Assembly (NCBI RefSeq): GCF_004000215.1
Contig: NZ_RBVY01000004.1
Location: 1-64,000 of the forward strand
Direction: 5' to 3'
DNA from: Nitratireductor alexandrii
GTDB lineage: Bacteria > Pseudomonadota > Alphaproteobacteria > Rhizobiales > Rhizobiaceae
Length of the DNA: 64,000 nucleotides
How positions within the stretch are numbered: position 1 is the first letter of the stretch; each line of letters starts with the position of its first letter. Position numbers and translations under genes: made by a program. The notes below the pieces were generated by a model, which saw only the letters and a program-made list of their open reading frames with translations, had not been told where the DNA came from and did no database searches. Positions 41,848-53,313 of the stretch are shown here, in pieces.

Positions 41848-42543
41848 ATGTCGCCCTATTTCATGCCCCACGCGTTGCTGCCTGATGTGAAGGAAGTGAA
41901 AGCCGGATTGGAAAAGATGTCGCAGGATTTTTCCGAGCTGATGCCGAAGGAATTTCGCGGTGCCGTCAATCTGGCCGCGCATCCGCTGGCCGCCGGCGCG
42001 GCGATGACGGCGATCGGCATCGGCGTTGCCGGACAGGCTTTCGGCCTGTGGATGGGCGCTGTCGCCGGCTCGATGGAGGCGGCCAGGCGGATGTCCGAGC
42101 ACGGCCTTGCCGGCGATGACGGGTCTGCCGGCGAACCGGCCTACAAGGCGCCGGCCTCGCCGCGCGCGCGCATGCGCGCCGCCGTCGAGACGCTGGCCGC
42201 CGATGTCGAGCATGTGGCCCGCGACCTTGCCGAAACCAGCGGCAAGGTGGCGCGCGCGATCGCCGACGACACGGCGCGGGTGAGCGCCGCCAAGGCGCGC
42301 TATGAGGACGCGGCGGCACCGGCGGCTGACACCGCCGCCGACGATCTCAAAGCGATTTCGGGCGTCGGCCCGAAACTCGAGCAGGTCTTGAACCGGCGCG
42401 GCATCCGCAGCTATGCGCAGGTCGCCGCGCTGACCGACGACGAGATCGCGCGCCTCGACGAGGCGCTCGGTTTCAAGGGCCGCATCGAGCGTGACGACTG
42501 GCGCGGCCAGGCGAAGAAACTGTCTGCCGGCAACGGCAACTAG
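41848..42543 (+). CDS. Complex I locus protein with C-terminal HhH-like domain (231 aa)
   Basis: The protein lies between nuoF and nuoG, in line with the operon, behind a good GGAAGGAG site. Its first ~85 residues look phasin-like/helical with an alanine-glycine-rich hydrophobic stretch (about 45-75). The last ~65 residues (about 165-228) contain ISGVGPK and GRIER and are clearly similar to the C-terminal domain of NuoE in this operon. No catalytic motif is seen. I suggest it is an accessory protein of complex I in this lineage; that role is inference. Confidence 0.65.
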   Translation: MSPYFMPHALLPDVKEVKAGLEKMSQDFSELMPKEFRGAVNLAAHPLAAGAAMTAIGIGVAGQAFGLWMGAVAGSMEAARRMSEHGLAGDDGSAGEPAYKAPASPRARMRAAVETLAADVEHVARDLAETSGKVARAIADDTARVSAAKARYEDAAAPAADTAADDLKAISGVGPKLEQVLNRRGIRSYAQVAALTDDEIARLDEALGFKGRIERDDWRGQAKKLSAGNGN

Positions 42544-42608
42544 GCGAAGGGCCGGGGGTTGCCCCGGCGATTGAAAGGCGAAACGGCGCTCGGCGTCGGG
42601 GGCACGAG

Positions 42609-44690
42609 ATGACGAAACTCAAGGTCGACGGCAAGGAAATCGAGGTGCCCGATCACTACACGCTGCTTCAGGCGGCGGAGGACGCGGGCGCGGAAGTGCC
42701 GCGCTTCTGCTTCCACGAGCGGCTGTCGATAGCGGGCAATTGCCGCATGTGCCTGGTCGAGGTGAAGGGCGGGCCGCCCAAGCCGGCCGCCTCCTGCGCC
42801 ATGGGCGTGCGCGACCTGCGTCCGGGCCCGAACGGCGAGCTGCCGGAAGTGTTCACCAACACGCCGATGGTCAAGAAGGCGCGCGAGGGGGTGATGGAGT
42901 TCCTGCTCATCAACCACCCGCTCGATTGCCCGATCTGCGACCAGGGCGGCGAATGCGACCTGCAGGACCAGGCCATGGCCTTCGGCGTCGATTCCTCGCG
43001 CTTCAAGGAAAACAAGCGCGCCGTCGAGGACAAATATATCGGCCCGCTGGTCAAGACGATCATGACGCGCTGCATCCACTGCACGCGCTGCATCCGCTTC
43101 ACCACCGAGGTCGGCGGCATTTCCGAGCTCGGCCTGATCGGCCGCGGCGAGGATGCCGAGATCACCACCTATCTCGAAAAGGCGATGACCTCGGAGCTTC
43201 AGGGCAACGTCATCGATCTGTGTCCGGTCGGCGCGCTGACCTCCAAGCCCTACGCTTTTCAGGCCCGGCCGTGGGAATTGTCGAAGACCGAATCGATCGA
43301 CGTCATGGACGCGGTCGGCTCGGCGATCCGGATCGACACGCGCGGCCGCGAGGTGATGCGCATTCTGCCGCGCGTCAACGAACAGGTGAACGAGGAGTGG
43401 ATTTCCGACAAGACCCGCTTCGTGTGGGACGGCATCCGCACCCAGCGCCTCGACCGGCCCTATATCCGCCGCGACGGCCGGCTCGCGCCGGCGTCGTGGA
43501 ACGAGGCCTTCGCCGCGATCGCCGAAAAGGTCGCCGCCGCCCCGGCCGAGCGCATCGGCGCGATCGCCGGCGATCTGTCGACGGTCGAGGAGATGTTCGC
43601 GCTCAAGCAGCTCATGGCCGCGCTCGGCTCGGGCAATATTGACTGCCGCCAGGACGGCGCCGCGCTCGATCCGAAAAAGGGCCGCGCCGGCTATCTGTTC
43701 AACCCCACCATCGAGGGCATCGAACAGGCCGACGCGCTGTTGATCGTCGGCGCCAATCCGCGCTTCGAGGCCTCCGTGCTCAACGCCCGCATCCGCAAGC
43801 GCTGGCGCATGGGCGGTTTTCCCGTCGGCGTCGTCGGCGAGGTCGGCGATCTGCGCTACGACTACGAGGCGCTGGGTTCCGGCGGTGAGGCGCTCAAGGA
43901 GCTCGCCGGCGGCAAGGGCAAGTTCTTCCAGGTCCTGAAGAAGGCCAAGCGGCCAATGGTGATCGTCGGGCAGGGCGCGCTTTCCCGCTCCGACGGCGCG
44001 GCGCTGCTCGGGCTCGCCGCCAAGGTCGCCGACGGGTGCGGCGCGCTCGGCGCGGACTGGAACGGGTTTGGCGTGCTCCACACCGCCGCCGCGCGCGTCG
44101 GCGGGCTCGATCTCGGCTTCGTGCCGCAGGCCGGCGGCAAGGGCGCGGCCGAAATGATGGGCGCGCTCGACGTCCTGGTCCTGCTCGGCGCCGACGAGTT
44201 CGACATGAACCGGATCGGCGACGCCTTCACCGTCTATATCGGCAGCCACGGCGATGCCGGCGCGCATCGCGCCGACGTCATCCTGCCGGGCGCGACCTAC
44301 GCCGAAAAGTCCGGCACCTATGTCAACACCGAGGGCCGGGTGCAGATGACCAATCGCGCCGGCTTCGCGCCGGGCGAGGCCAAGGAGGACTGGGCGATCC
44401 TGCGGGCGCTGTCCGACGTGCTCGGCAAGAAGCTGCCGTTCGATTCGCTGCAGCAATTGCGCGCCGCGCTCTACCGGGACCATCCGCATTTCGCCGAGAT
44501 CGACCGGATCGCCGCCGGCGACCCGGCCGATGTCGCCAGGCTGGCCTCCGCCGGCGGGCGCCTCAACAAGAGCGCGCTCACTTCCTCGGTGGCCGATTTT
44601 TATCTCACCAACCCGATCGCCCGCGCCTCTGCCGTGCTGGCGGAATGTTCCGCCATGGCCAGGGGCGGCTTCAAGCAGGCGGCTGAGTAA
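42609..44690 (+). CDS. nuoG: NADH-quinone oxidoreductase subunit G
   Basis: 693-aa subunit carrying several iron-sulfur clusters. The N-terminal [2Fe-2S] ligands are Cys34, Cys45, Cys48 and Cys63. Further clusters use the [15 protein letters not shown] segment (about 102-116) and [11 protein letters not shown] (about 156-166). The rest is a molybdopterin-oxidoreductase-like domain without cofactor. The length matches the mitochondrial-type NQO3/NuoG, without the extra N7-cluster domain of E. coli. Confidence 0.95.
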   Translation: MTKLKVDGKEIEVPDHYTLLQAAEDAGAEVPRFCFHERLSIAGNCRMCLVEVKGGPPKPAASCAMGVRDLRPGPNGELPEVFTNTPMVKKAREGVMEFLLINHPLDCPICDQGGECDLQDQAMAFGVDSSRFKENKRAVEDKYIGPLVKTIMTRCIHCTRCIRFTTEVGGISELGLIGRGEDAEITTYLEKAMTSELQGNVIDLCPVGALTSKPYAFQARPWELSKTESIDVMDAVGSAIRIDTRGREVMRILPRVNEQVNEEWISDKTRFVWDGIRTQRLDRPYIRRDGRLAPASWNEAFAAIAEKVAAAPAERIGAIAGDLSTVEEMFALKQLMAALGSGNIDCRQDGAALDPKKGRAGYLFNPTIEGIEQADALLIVGANPRFEASVLNARIRKRWRMGGFPVGVVGEVGDLRYDYEALGSGGEALKELAGGKGKFFQVLKKAKRPMVIVGQGALSRSDGAALLGLAAKVADGCGALGADWNGFGVLHTAAARVGGLDLGFVPQAGGKGAAEMMGALDVLVLLGADEFDMNRIGDAFTVYIGSHGDAGAHRADVILPGATYAEKSGTYVNTEGRVQMTNRAGFAPGEAKEDWAILRALSDVLGKKLPFDSLQQLRAALYRDHPHFAEIDRIAAGDPADVARLASAGGRLNKSALTSSVADFYLTNPIARASAVLAECSAMARGGFKQAAE

Positions 44691-44693
44691 GGC

Positions 44694-45746
44694 ATGACGA
44701 TGGACCTCTTCTTCACCACCTACGTGCTGCCGGGGCTGATCATCGTCGGTCAGTCCTTGCTGGTCATCGTCGCGCTGTTGGTCTTCATCGCGTTCATCCT
44801 CTACGCCGACCGCAAGATCTGGGCGGCGGTGATGCTGCGGCGCGGTCCCAACGTCGTCGGCCCCTGGGGGCTGCTGCAGTCCTTCGCCGATCTGCTGAAA
44901 TTCGTCGTCAAGGAGCCGGTGATCCCCTCGGGCGCCAACAAGGGCGTCTTCCTGCTCGCGCCGCTCGTTACCACCGTGCTGGCGCTGGCCACTTTCGCGG
45001 TGGTGCCGTTCGACGAAAACTGGGTGATCGCCAACATCAATGTCGGCATTCTCTACATCTTCGCCATCTCCTCGCTCGAGGTCTACGGCGTGATCATGGC
45101 CGGCTGGGCCTCGAACTCCAAATATCCCTTCCTCGGCGCGTTGCGTTCGGCCGCGCAGATGGTGTCCTACGAGGTCTCGATCGGTTTCGTCATCGTCACC
45201 GTGCTTCTGGCCGTCGGCTCGCTCAACCTGACCGACATCGTCCTGTCGCAGCGCGACGGTCTGGGCACCATGGCCGGTCTGCCCAACAGCTTCTTGGACT
45301 GGCACTGGCTCGGCCTGTTCCCGATGTTCGTGATCTTCTTCATCTCGGCGCTGGCGGAGACCAACCGGCCGCCCTTCGACCTGGTCGAGGCCGAGTCGGA
45401 GCTGGTCGCCGGCCACATGATCGAATATTCCTCCACGCCGTACCTGCTGTTCATGCTCAGCGAATACGTGGCCATCATGCTGATGTGCGCGCTGATGACG
45501 ATCCTGTTCCTGGGCGGTTGGCTGCCGCCGTTCGATTTCGCGCCCTTCACCTGGGTGCCCGGAATCGTCTGGTTCATGCTCAAGATCTGCTTCGTCTTCT
45601 TCTTCTTCGCCATCGTGAAGACCATTGTGCCGCGCTATCGCTACGACCAGTTGATGCGCCTCGGCTGGAAGGTGTTTTTGCCGATCTCGCTGTTTATGGT
45701 CGTCGCCACCGCCGCCTTCCTGAAACTCACCGGACTGGTGGCATAG
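44694..45746 (+). CDS. nuoH: NADH-quinone oxidoreductase subunit H
   Basis: 350-aa membrane subunit (ND1) forming the quinone chamber entrance, with about eight helices. Diagnostic loops are [23 protein letters not shown] (about 38-60) and [19 protein letters not shown] (about 222-240), both quinone-site regions. It starts three bases after the nuoG stop; a second in-frame ATG is two codons on. Confidence 0.95.
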   Translation: MTMDLFFTTYVLPGLIIVGQSLLVIVALLVFIAFILYADRKIWAAVMLRRGPNVVGPWGLLQSFADLLKFVVKEPVIPSGANKGVFLLAPLVTTVLALATFAVVPFDENWVIANINVGILYIFAISSLEVYGVIMAGWASNSKYPFLGALRSAAQMVSYEVSIGFVIVTVLLAVGSLNLTDIVLSQRDGLGTMAGLPNSFLDWHWLGLFPMFVIFFISALAETNRPPFDLVEAESELVAGHMIEYSSTPYLLFMLSEYVAIMLMCALMTILFLGGWLPPFDFAPFTWVPGIVWFMLKICFVFFFFAIVKTIVPRYRYDQLMRLGWKVFLPISLFMVVATAAFLKLTGLVA

Positions 45747-45747
45747 G

Positions 45748-45939
45748 ATGGGCGCGGGCCTCATCGGCGCCCTTGTCGGGCTCGTGATCGCGGTAGCCGA
45801 CCTCGCGCTGCTGAGGCTTTTGGCCGCGCGCGTCGATCTGCCGGAGACGAAGCGCGTCTTGAACGTCACCGGCCTGAGCCAGCTTGTGCTCTTGCCGATC
45901 GTGGGCTTTTTCATCGCCCCGTTGATTGCTGGAGAATAG
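45748..45939 (+). CDS. Small membrane protein between nuoH and nuoI (63 aa)
   Basis: This 63-aa protein starts with the ATG one base after the nuoH stop codon and ends two bases before nuoI. It has two hydrophobic segments (about 3-28 and 40-60) separated by a charged loop ([13 protein letters not shown]). It is not one of the 14 core subunits. Tight packing and protein-like composition argue that it is real. The role is unknown. Confidence 0.6.
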   Translation: MGAGLIGALVGLVIAVADLALLRLLAARVDLPETKRVLNVTGLSQLVLLPIVGFFIAPLIAGE

Positions 45940-45941
45940 TC

Positions 45942-46433
45942 ATGTCAGCGCTCGCCCAAGCCGCAAAGTCGCTGCTTTTGAAGGAATTCGTCGGCGCGTT
46001 CTTCCTGGCCATGCGGCAGTTCTTCGCGCCCAAGCACACGCTCAACTATCCCCACGAGAAGGGGCCGGTGTCGCCCCGCTTTCGCGGCGAGCATGCGCTG
46101 CGCCGCTATCCCAATGGGGAGGAGCGCTGTATCGCCTGCAAGCTGTGCGAGGCGATCTGCCCCGCCCAGGCGATCACCATCGAGGCCGGGCCGCGGCGCA
46201 ATGACGGCACCCGGCGCACGGTGCGCTACGACATCGACATGGTGAAGTGCATCTATTGCGGCTTCTGCCAGGAGGCCTGCCCGGTCGACGCGATCGTGGA
46301 GGGACCGAATTTCGAGTTCGCGACCGAGACGCGCGAGGAACTCTACTACGACAAGGACAAGCTGCTCGCCAACGGCGACCGCTGGGAACGCGAGATCGCG
46401 CGCAACATTGCGTTGGACTCGCCCTACAGATAG
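45942..46433 (+). CDS. nuoI: NADH-quinone oxidoreductase subunit I
   Basis: 163-aa peripheral subunit with clusters N6a and N6b. Two CxxCxxCxxxC motifs are intact: Cys63/66/69/73 and Cys103/106/109/113. The N-terminal helix (about 8-30) anchors it to the membrane arm. It is followed by a 115-bp gap with a hairpin, the largest gap within the nuo operon. Confidence 0.95.
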   Translation: MSALAQAAKSLLLKEFVGAFFLAMRQFFAPKHTLNYPHEKGPVSPRFRGEHALRRYPNGEERCIACKLCEAICPAQAITIEAGPRRNDGTRRTVRYDIDMVKCIYCGFCQEACPVDAIVEGPNFEFATETREELYYDKDKLLANGDRWEREIARNIALDSPYR

Positions 46434-46509
46434 CCATTCGACATGGACGGGCGCGGACGGCTGGTCTAAGGACAACGCGGTTTTCGCCTGGCGCGAAAGG
46501 CCGGAATGA

Positions 46510-46527
46510 TGCGGGGCGTTTCCCCGC
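46510..46527 (+). other. Hairpin in the nuoI-nuoJ gap
   Basis: GCGGGG (46511-46516) pairs with CCCCGC (46522-46527) around a short loop. No T-run follows, so it is more likely an mRNA-stability or processing element than a terminator. It lies 21 bases before nuoJ. Confidence 0.4.
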
Positions 46528-46548
46528 TGCGGAGAATTGGGGGAACCC

Positions 46549-47169
46549 ATGCTGACAGGACTCGAGGCGATCTTTTTCTATCTGTTCGCCTTCATCGCGG
46601 TGGCGGCGGCCTTCATGGTCATCGCCGCGCGCAATCCCGTGCATTCGGTGCTCTATCTGATCCTGACCTTTTTTAACGCCGCCGGGCTGTTCCTGCTCAC
46701 CGGCGCCGAATTCCTCGCCATGATTCTGCTGGTGGTCTATGTCGGCGCGGTTGCGGTGCTGTTCCTGTTCGTCGTCATGATGCTCGACGTCGATTTCGCC
46801 GAGATGAAGCGCGGCGCGCTGCAATATGCGCCGATCGGGGCGCTTGTCGGGTTGATCCTGGCCGCCGAGATCGTCGTGGTGGTCGGCGGCTACGCCTTTG
46901 TTCCCGAGCTCGCCACCGCGGTCGCGCAGCCGACGCCGGCGCCGGACGTGCGCCACAACACGGCCGCGCTCGGCGACATTCTCTACACAGACTACATCTA
47001 TTTCTTCCAGATCGCCGGCCTTGTCCTGCTGGTGGCGTTGATCGGCGCGATCGTGCTGACGCTCCGCCACAAGGAGGGCGTCAAGCGCCAGTCGGTCCCG
47101 GCTCAGGTGGCACGCACGCCAGAGACCGCGATCGAGGTCGTCGACGTGGAAACCGGCAAGGGCATCTGA
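46549..47169 (+). CDS. nuoJ: NADH-quinone oxidoreductase subunit J
   Basis: 206-aa membrane subunit (ND6) with five helices, including the pi-bulge helix region ([24 protein letters not shown], about 61-84). The C-terminal tail (after about 175) is hydrophilic. The ATG at 46549 is preferred to an upstream ATG at 46537 because family members start near the first helix and GGGGGAA precedes it. Confidence 0.94.
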   Translation: MLTGLEAIFFYLFAFIAVAAAFMVIAARNPVHSVLYLILTFFNAAGLFLLTGAEFLAMILLVVYVGAVAVLFLFVVMMLDVDFAEMKRGALQYAPIGALVGLILAAEIVVVVGGYAFVPELATAVAQPTPAPDVRHNTAALGDILYTDYIYFFQIAGLVLLVALIGAIVLTLRHKEGVKRQSVPAQVARTPETAIEVVDVETGKGI

Positions 47170-47180
47170 CGGGGGCAGTC

Positions 47181-47489
47181 ATGACGATCGGTATCGCGCA
47201 TTTCCTCACCGTCTCGGCCGTGCTGTTCACGCTCGGCGTGTTCGGCATCTTCCTCAACCGCAAGAACGTCATCATCATCCTGATGTCGGTCGAGTTGATC
47301 CTGTTGGCCGTCAACATCAACTTCGTCGCCTTCTCGGCGGTGCTCGGCGACCTCGTCGGTCAGGTCTTTGCCCTGTTCGTGCTGACGGTGGCCGCCGCCG
47401 AGGCGGCGATCGGGCTTGCCATCCTTGTCGTTTTCTTCCGCAACCGCGGCTCCATCGACGTCGAAGACGTCAACATGATGAAGGGCTGA
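47181..47489 (+). CDS. nuoK: NADH-quinone oxidoreductase subunit K
   Basis: 102-aa membrane subunit (ND4L) with three helices. The conserved acidic residues of proton transfer are in the second and third helices ([16 protein letters not shown] about 36-51; [11 protein letters not shown] about 70-80). It ends one base before nuoL. Confidence 0.95.
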   Translation: MTIGIAHFLTVSAVLFTLGVFGIFLNRKNVIIILMSVELILLAVNINFVAFSAVLGDLVGQVFALFVLTVAAAEAAIGLAILVVFFRNRGSIDVEDVNMMKG

Positions 47490-47490
47490 C

Positions 47491-49491
47491 ATGTATCACG
47501 CCATCGTCTTTCTTCCGCTTTTCGGCTTCCTGATCGCCGGCCTGTTCGGCCGCTCGATCGGCGCCAAGGCGAGCGAATACATCACCTCCGGCTTTCTGGT
47601 GATCGCGGCCGTCCTGTCCTGGGTCGCGTTCTTCACCGTCGGCTTCGGCGATGGCGAGGCGTTCACCGTGCCGGTCATGCGCTTCATCCAGTCCGGCACG
47701 CTCGACGTGGCCTGGTCGTTCCGCATCGACACGCTGACCGTGGTCATGCTGGTCGTCGTCAACACGGTCTCGGCGCTGGTCCACATCTACTCGATCGGCT
47801 ACATGCACCACGACCCGCACCGGCCGCGCTTCTTCGCTTATCTGTCGCTGTTCACCTTCGCCATGCTGATGCTGGTGACGTCCGACAATCTGGTGCAGAT
47901 GTTCTTCGGCTGGGAGGGCGTCGGCCTTGCCTCCTATCTGCTGATCGGCTTCTGGTACAAGAAACCGACCGCCAACGCCGCCGCCATCAAGGCCTTCGTC
48001 GTCAACCGGGTCGGCGATTTCGGCTTCATCCTCGGCATTTTCGGCGTCTTCGTACTGTTCGGCTCGGTCAATTTCGACACCATCTTCGCCAACACCCAGT
48101 CGTTCATGCCGGCCGCCGAGGCGGCGGGCGAGGCGGGCGCGCAGGCCGGTTCGGTGCTGAATTTCCTCGGCTACGAACTCGACCGGCACGCCGCGTTGAC
48201 GGTGGTCTGCCTGCTTCTGTTCCTGGGCGCGATGGGCAAGTCGGCCCAGGTGCCGCTGCACACCTGGCTGCCGGACGCCATGGAAGGCCCCACGCCGGTC
48301 TCCGCTCTGATCCATGCCGCCACCATGGTCACGGCCGGCGTGTTCATGGTCGCGCGCCTGTCGCCGATCTTCGAATTGTCGCACACCGCGCTCCTGGTGG
48401 TCACCTTCGTCGGCGCCTTCACCGCCTTCTTCGCCGCAACCGTCGGCCTGGTGCAGAACGACATCAAGCGAGTCATCGCCTATTCGACCTGTTCACAGCT
48501 CGGCTACATGTTCGTCGCGCTGGGGCTCGGCTTTTATTCCGCCGCGATCTTCCATCTGTTCACGCATGCCTTCTTCAAGGCGCTGCTGTTCCTCGGCTCC
48601 GGCTCGGTCATCCACGCCGTCTCCGACGAGCAGGACATGCGCAAGATGGGCGGGCTCAGGAAGCTGATCCCGACCACCTACTGGATGATGATCATCGGCA
48701 CGCTGGCGCTGACCGGCGTCGGCATTCCCGCGACCGTCATCGGCACGGCCGGCTTCTTTTCCAAGGACGCCATCATCGAGGGCGCCTTTGTCGGCCACAA
48801 CGCCATGGCCACCATCGCCTTCACGCTGCTGGTCGTGGCCGCCGTCTTCACCAGCTTCTATTCCTGGCGGCTGATCTTCATGACCTTCCACGGCAAGCCG
48901 CGCGCGTCTGCCGACGTCATGCACCACGTGCACGAATCGCCGCCGGTCATGCTCCTGCCGTTGTTCCTCCTGGCGGTCGGCGCGCTGTTTGCCGGCGTGG
49001 TCTTTTACGGGGCCTTTGTCGGCGACGGCTACGACGCGTTCTGGAAGGGGGCGCTGTTCACGCTGCCCGACAACCACATCCTGCACGACTTCCACGAGGT
49101 GCCGCTGTGGGTGAAGCTGTCGCCCTTCGTGGCCATGCTGTTGGGGCTGCTGGTCGCCTACCAGTTCTACATCCGCTCGCCGGAGACGCCCAAGCAGCTC
49201 GCCGCGCAGCACCGGGGCCTCTACGCCTTCCTGCTCAACAAATGGTACTTTGACGAGCTCTACGATTTCGTGTTCGTCAGGCCGGCCATGCGGCTCGGCC
49301 GCTTCCTGTGGAAGACCGGCGACGGCAAGGTGATCGACGGGCTCGGGCCCGACGGGGTCTCGGCCCGCGTCATCGACGTCACCAACAAGGTGGTCAAGCT
49401 GCAGACCGGCTATCTCTACCACTACGCCTTCGCGATGCTGATCGGCGTCGCCGCCCTCGTCACCTGGATGATGCTCGGGAGCTCGTTCTAA
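47491..49491 (+). CDS. nuoL: NADH-quinone oxidoreductase subunit L
   Basis: 666-aa antiporter-like subunit (ND5), the most distal proton-pumping module with the long lateral helix at its C-terminus. The family motif [29 protein letters not shown] (about 127-155) contains the key glutamate of TM5, and [30 protein letters not shown] (about 254-283) the Lys/His region. Length is standard. Confidence 0.95.
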   Translation: MYHAIVFLPLFGFLIAGLFGRSIGAKASEYITSGFLVIAAVLSWVAFFTVGFGDGEAFTVPVMRFIQSGTLDVAWSFRIDTLTVVMLVVVNTVSALVHIYSIGYMHHDPHRPRFFAYLSLFTFAMLMLVTSDNLVQMFFGWEGVGLASYLLIGFWYKKPTANAAAIKAFVVNRVGDFGFILGIFGVFVLFGSVNFDTIFANTQSFMPAAEAAGEAGAQAGSVLNFLGYELDRHAALTVVCLLLFLGAMGKSAQVPLHTWLPDAMEGPTPVSALIHAATMVTAGVFMVARLSPIFELSHTALLVVTFVGAFTAFFAATVGLVQNDIKRVIAYSTCSQLGYMFVALGLGFYSAAIFHLFTHAFFKALLFLGSGSVIHAVSDEQDMRKMGGLRKLIPTTYWMMIIGTLALTGVGIPATVIGTAGFFSKDAIIEGAFVGHNAMATIAFTLLVVAAVFTSFYSWRLIFMTFHGKPRASADVMHHVHESPPVMLLPLFLLAVGALFAGVVFYGAFVGDGYDAFWKGALFTLPDNHILHDFHEVPLWVKLSPFVAMLLGLLVAYQFYIRSPETPKQLAAQHRGLYAFLLNKWYFDELYDFVFVRPAMRLGRFLWKTGDGKVIDGLGPDGVSARVIDVTNKVVKLQTGYLYHYAFAMLIGVAALVTWMMLGSSF

Positions 49492-49494
49492 ATC

Positions 49495-51012
49495 ATGACC
49501 GAATGGCCCATCCTCACCACGGTCACGTTCCTGCCGCTGGTCGGCGCCTTCCTCATCCTGATGATCCGGGACGAGGGGGCGTCCGCGCGCCGTAACATCC
49601 GCAACGTCGCCCTGTTCACGACCGGCTTCACCTTTTTGCTGTCGCTGTTCATCTGGGCCGGTTTCGACAATACCAATCCCGGTTTCCAGATGGTCGAGAA
49701 GACCGAATGGCTGGGCGGCGGCATCGCCTATCACATGGGCGTCGACGGCATCTCGATGCTGTTCGTCATCCTCACGACCTTCCTGATGCCGCTGTGCATC
49801 CTGGCCTCGTGGGAATCGGTCGACAAGCGCGTCAAGGAGTACATGATCTCCTTCCTGATCCTGGAGACGCTGATGATCGGCGTGTTCTGCGCGCTCGACA
49901 TCGTCTTGTTCTACGTCTTCTTCGAGGCCGGCCTGATCCCGATGTTCATCATCATCGGCGTGTGGGGCGGCAAGCGGCGCGTCTATGCCAGCTTCAAGTT
50001 CTTCCTCTACACGCTGCTCGGCTCGGTGCTGATGCTTCTGGCCATCATGGCGATGTACTGGCAGGCCGGCACGACCGACATCCCCACGCTGCTCGCGCAC
50101 GATTTCCCCGCCGGCATGCAGACATGGCTGTGGCTCGCCTTCTTCGCCTCCTTCGCGGTCAAGATGCCGATGTGGCCGGTTCACACCTGGCTGCCCGACG
50201 CGCATGTCGAGGCGCCCACGGCGGGCTCGGTCATCCTGGCCGGCATCCTGTTGAAGATGGGCGGCTACGGCTTCCTGCGCTTTTCGCTGCCGATGTTCCC
50301 GCTCGCCTCGGCCGATTTCGCGCCCTTCGTGTTCGCGCTGTCGGTGGTGGCCATCATCTACACCTCGCTGGTCGCGCTGATGCAGGAGGACATCAAGAAG
50401 CTGATCGCCTATTCCTCGGTTGCCCATATGGGCTACGTCACGATGGGCATCTTCGCGCTCAACCAGGAGGGCATCCAGGGCGGCATTTTCCAGATGCTGT
50501 CGCACGGCCTGGTCTCCGGCGCGCTGTTCCTGTGCGTGGGCGTCATCTACGACCGCATGCACACCCGCCAGATCGAGGCCTATGGCGGGCTGGTCAACAA
50601 CATGCCGAAATACGCGGTGGTGTTCCTGATCTTCACCATGGCCAATGTCGGCCTTCCGGGCACGTCCGGTTTCGTCGGCGAGTTTTTGACGCTGCTCGGC
50701 GTGTTCAAGGTCAATACCTGGGTGGCGCTGTTTGCGGCCACCGGCGTCATCCTTTCGGCGGCCTACGCGCTGTGGCTCTACCGCCGCGTGATCTTCGGCA
50801 AGCTGACCAAGGAAAGCCTGAAGGGCATGCTCGACCTGTCGATGCGCGAGAAGATGGTGATCTATCCGCTGGTGATCTTCGTCATCTTCTTCGGCGTCTA
50901 TCCGGCGCCGATCTTCGACGCCACCGCGGCCTCCGTCGAGGCTCTCGTCAACAACGTCACCGCCTCGATCGAGGCGGGACAGTCCACCGCAGCGGCCGGG
51001 CTGGCGCAGTAG
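49495..51012 (+). CDS. nuoM: NADH-quinone oxidoreductase subunit M
   Basis: 505-aa antiporter-like subunit (ND4). Typical segments are [21 protein letters not shown] (about 139-159), with the TM5 glutamate, and [30 protein letters not shown] (about 228-257). It starts three bases after nuoL and ends 12 bases before nuoN. Confidence 0.95.
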   Translation: MTEWPILTTVTFLPLVGAFLILMIRDEGASARRNIRNVALFTTGFTFLLSLFIWAGFDNTNPGFQMVEKTEWLGGGIAYHMGVDGISMLFVILTTFLMPLCILASWESVDKRVKEYMISFLILETLMIGVFCALDIVLFYVFFEAGLIPMFIIIGVWGGKRRVYASFKFFLYTLLGSVLMLLAIMAMYWQAGTTDIPTLLAHDFPAGMQTWLWLAFFASFAVKMPMWPVHTWLPDAHVEAPTAGSVILAGILLKMGGYGFLRFSLPMFPLASADFAPFVFALSVVAIIYTSLVALMQEDIKKLIAYSSVAHMGYVTMGIFALNQEGIQGGIFQMLSHGLVSGALFLCVGVIYDRMHTRQIEAYGGLVNNMPKYAVVFLIFTMANVGLPGTSGFVGEFLTLLGVFKVNTWVALFAATGVILSAAYALWLYRRVIFGKLTKESLKGMLDLSMREKMVIYPLVIFVIFFGVYPAPIFDATAASVEALVNNVTASIEAGQSTAAAGLAQ

Positions 51013-51024
51013 GGGTTTCACACG

Positions 51025-52461
51025 ATGTCGGCTGAACTTTCCCAAAGCCTGATCCTCGCGACGCCCGAACTGTTTCTGGCGGTGGCGGCGATGGCGCTGT
51101 TGATGGTCGGCGTCTTCGGCGACGAGCGCTCCAACACGCTGGTCACCGGCCTGGCGGTGGCCGTTCTGGCCGGCGCGACCGCCTGGATGCTGTTTTTCGG
51201 CGGCGACGGCGCCGCCTTCAACGGCGCCTTCGTCAGCGATCCGTTCGCCCGCTTCATGAAGTTCCTCACCTTCGTCGGCGCCATCCTGACGCTGATCATG
51301 TCGGTCGGCTTCGCCAAGGCGGAAAAATTCGACAAGTTCGAATTTCCGGTCCTGATCCTGCTGGCAACGCTCGGCATGGCGCTGATGGTGTCGGCCAACG
51401 ACATGATCGCGCTTTATCTCGGCCTCGAACTGCAGTCGCTGGCGCTTTACGTGATCGCGGCCATCAACCGCGACAATGTCCGCTCCACCGAGGCCGGCCT
51501 GAAATATTTCGTCCTCGGCGCGCTGTCCTCCGGCATGCTGCTTTACGGCATGTCGCTGGTCTACGGATATACCGGCCACACCGGCTTCGACGAGATCGCG
51601 GCCGTCCTGTCGGGCGGCGAGCGCCAGCTCGGGCTCGTCTTCGGCCTGGTCTTCGTGCTGGCCGGCCTCGCCTTCAAGATCTCCGCCGTGCCGTTCCACA
51701 TGTGGACGCCCGACGTCTATGAAGGCGCGCCGACGCCGGTGACCGCGTTCTTCGCCGCAGCACCCAAGATGGCGGCGATGGCGCTGATCGTGCGCGTCAC
51801 CGTCGGCGCCTTCGAACCGGTCGCCCCCGACTGGCAGCAGATCATCGTCTTCGTGGCCATCGCCTCGATGCTGCTCGGCGCCTTCGCCGCCATCGGCCAG
51901 CGCAACATCAAGCGGCTGATGGCCTATTCCTCGATCGGCCATATGGGCTACGCGCTGGTCGGGCTTGCCGCCAACACCGAGGCCGGCGTGCGCGGCGTGG
52001 TCATCTATATGCTGATCTACCTGGTGATGACGCTCGGCACCTTCGCCTTCATCCTGGCCATGCGCCGCAAGGAGGGCAATGTCGAGCAGATCGACGAGCT
52101 CGGCGGCCTGGCCTCGACCAATCCGGTCATGGCGACCATCCTCACCATCTTGATGTTCTCGCTCGCCGGCATCCCGCCGCTCGCCGGCTTCTGGGGAAAA
52201 TGGTACGTATTCCTGGCCGCGATCGACGCCCAGCTCTACGCGCTCGCGGTGATCGGCGTGCTCGCCTCGGTGGTCGGCGCCTATTATTATCTGCGCATCA
52301 TCAAGATCATGTGGTTCGACGAGCCGGTCGGCGCCTTCGTGCCGATGGCGGGCGAGTTGCGGCTGGTCCTAGGGCTTTCCGGCGCCTTCGTCCTGTTTTA
52401 CGTGCTGATCGGCGGTCCGGTCGGCACCATGGCCGAAGCGGCGGCAAAGACCTTTTTCTGA
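51025..52461 (+). CDS. nuoN: NADH-quinone oxidoreductase subunit N
   Basis: 478-aa antiporter-like subunit (ND2), last of the complex I genes. Motifs are [15 protein letters not shown] (about 132-146), with the conserved glutamate, and [21 protein letters not shown] (about 225-245). It is followed by birA after four bases, so birA probably shares the transcript. Confidence 0.95.
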   Translation: MSAELSQSLILATPELFLAVAAMALLMVGVFGDERSNTLVTGLAVAVLAGATAWMLFFGGDGAAFNGAFVSDPFARFMKFLTFVGAILTLIMSVGFAKAEKFDKFEFPVLILLATLGMALMVSANDMIALYLGLELQSLALYVIAAINRDNVRSTEAGLKYFVLGALSSGMLLYGMSLVYGYTGHTGFDEIAAVLSGGERQLGLVFGLVFVLAGLAFKISAVPFHMWTPDVYEGAPTPVTAFFAAAPKMAAMALIVRVTVGAFEPVAPDWQQIIVFVAIASMLLGAFAAIGQRNIKRLMAYSSIGHMGYALVGLAANTEAGVRGVVIYMLIYLVMTLGTFAFILAMRRKEGNVEQIDELGGLASTNPVMATILTILMFSLAGIPPLAGFWGKWYVFLAAIDAQLYALAVIGVLASVVGAYYYLRIIKIMWFDEPVGAFVPMAGELRLVLGLSGAFVLFYVLIGGPVGTMAEAAAKTFF

Positions 52462-52465
52462 CCGG

Positions 52466-53296
52466 ATGAGCTTCGTTCTGTCTCCGCCGGCCGCGGCCGC
52501 CGGATTTCGCCTCGAAGCGTTCGACACGATCGGCTCGACCAACGCGACCGCGCTCGAGCGGGCGCGGGCTGGCGATCCGGGCCGGCTGTGGGTCGTGTCG
52601 TCGCAACAGGAGACCGGGCGCGGGCGCCGCGGGCGGGTCTGGGCGACGCCGCGCGGCAATCTCGCCGCGACCCTGCTTCTGGTCGATTGCTGCCCGCTGC
52701 CGCAGGCCGCCACGCTCGGCTTCGTCGCCGGCCTGGCGCTCGGCGATGCGCTGGAGGCGTGCGTGCCCGCAGCCGGGCGGATCGCGATCGGCGCCGACGG
52801 CGGCGATGCGCGCGGCGGGGGGCGCTTCGAGCTCAAATGGCCCAACGACGTGCTTGCCGGCGGCGCCAAGCTTGCCGGCATCCTGCTGGAATCGACCATG
52901 CTTGAGACGGGCGGCTTCGCGGTCGCGATCGGCATCGGCGTCAATGTGGTTGCCCATCCCGCCGAGGTGCCGTATCCGGCGACGTCGCTTGCGGCGCTCG
53001 GCGCCGGCTGCGACGCGCACACGCTGTTTCTGGCGCTGTCGGACGCCTGGCTCGCGGCCGAACGGATCTGGGATGCGGGCAGGGGCCTCGACGCCGTGCG
53101 CCGGACCTGGCTCGAGCGCGCCGCCGGGCTCGGCAGCGAGGTGGCCGTTCGCGTCGACGGAGAGATCGTGCGCGGGGTTTTCGAGACCATCGATGCCGAA
53201 TGCCGCTTCGTGGTGCGCGACCGGCACGGTAAACAGTGGAAGATAGCGGCCGGCGACGTCCATTTCGGAGTGATCGCCTCGGCTGCCGCGGATTAA
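52466..53296 (+). CDS. birA: Biotin--[acetyl-CoA-carboxylase] ligase
   Basis: 276-aa class I biotin protein ligase, lacking the N-terminal DNA-binding domain of E. coli BirA, so it is not a repressor. The biotinyl-AMP site reads GRGRRGRVWATP (about 50-61), and KWPNDVLAGGAKLAGILLE (about 125-143) holds the catalytic lysine. A small C-terminal beta domain follows. It would attach biotin to PccA (and AccB elsewhere). It follows nuoN immediately and precedes rnj by 17 bases. Confidence 0.92.
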   Translation: MSFVLSPPAAAAGFRLEAFDTIGSTNATALERARAGDPGRLWVVSSQQETGRGRRGRVWATPRGNLAATLLLVDCCPLPQAATLGFVAGLALGDALEACVPAAGRIAIGADGGDARGGGRFELKWPNDVLAGGAKLAGILLESTMLETGGFAVAIGIGVNVVAHPAEVPYPATSLAALGAGCDAHTLFLALSDAWLAAERIWDAGRGLDAVRRTWLERAAGLGSEVAVRVDGEIVRGVFETIDAECRFVVRDRHGKQWKIAAGDVHFGVIASAAAD

Positions 53297-53313
53297 GCGG
53301 AAGGACGCAACGC

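Noticed and set aside
48493-51942. Very long minus-strand open frame (1149 aa) opposite nuoL-nuoN
   Set aside because: It is antisense to three clear core genes, has His/Arg/Gln/Gly-rich low-complexity composition typical of GC-rich shadow frames, and no domain.
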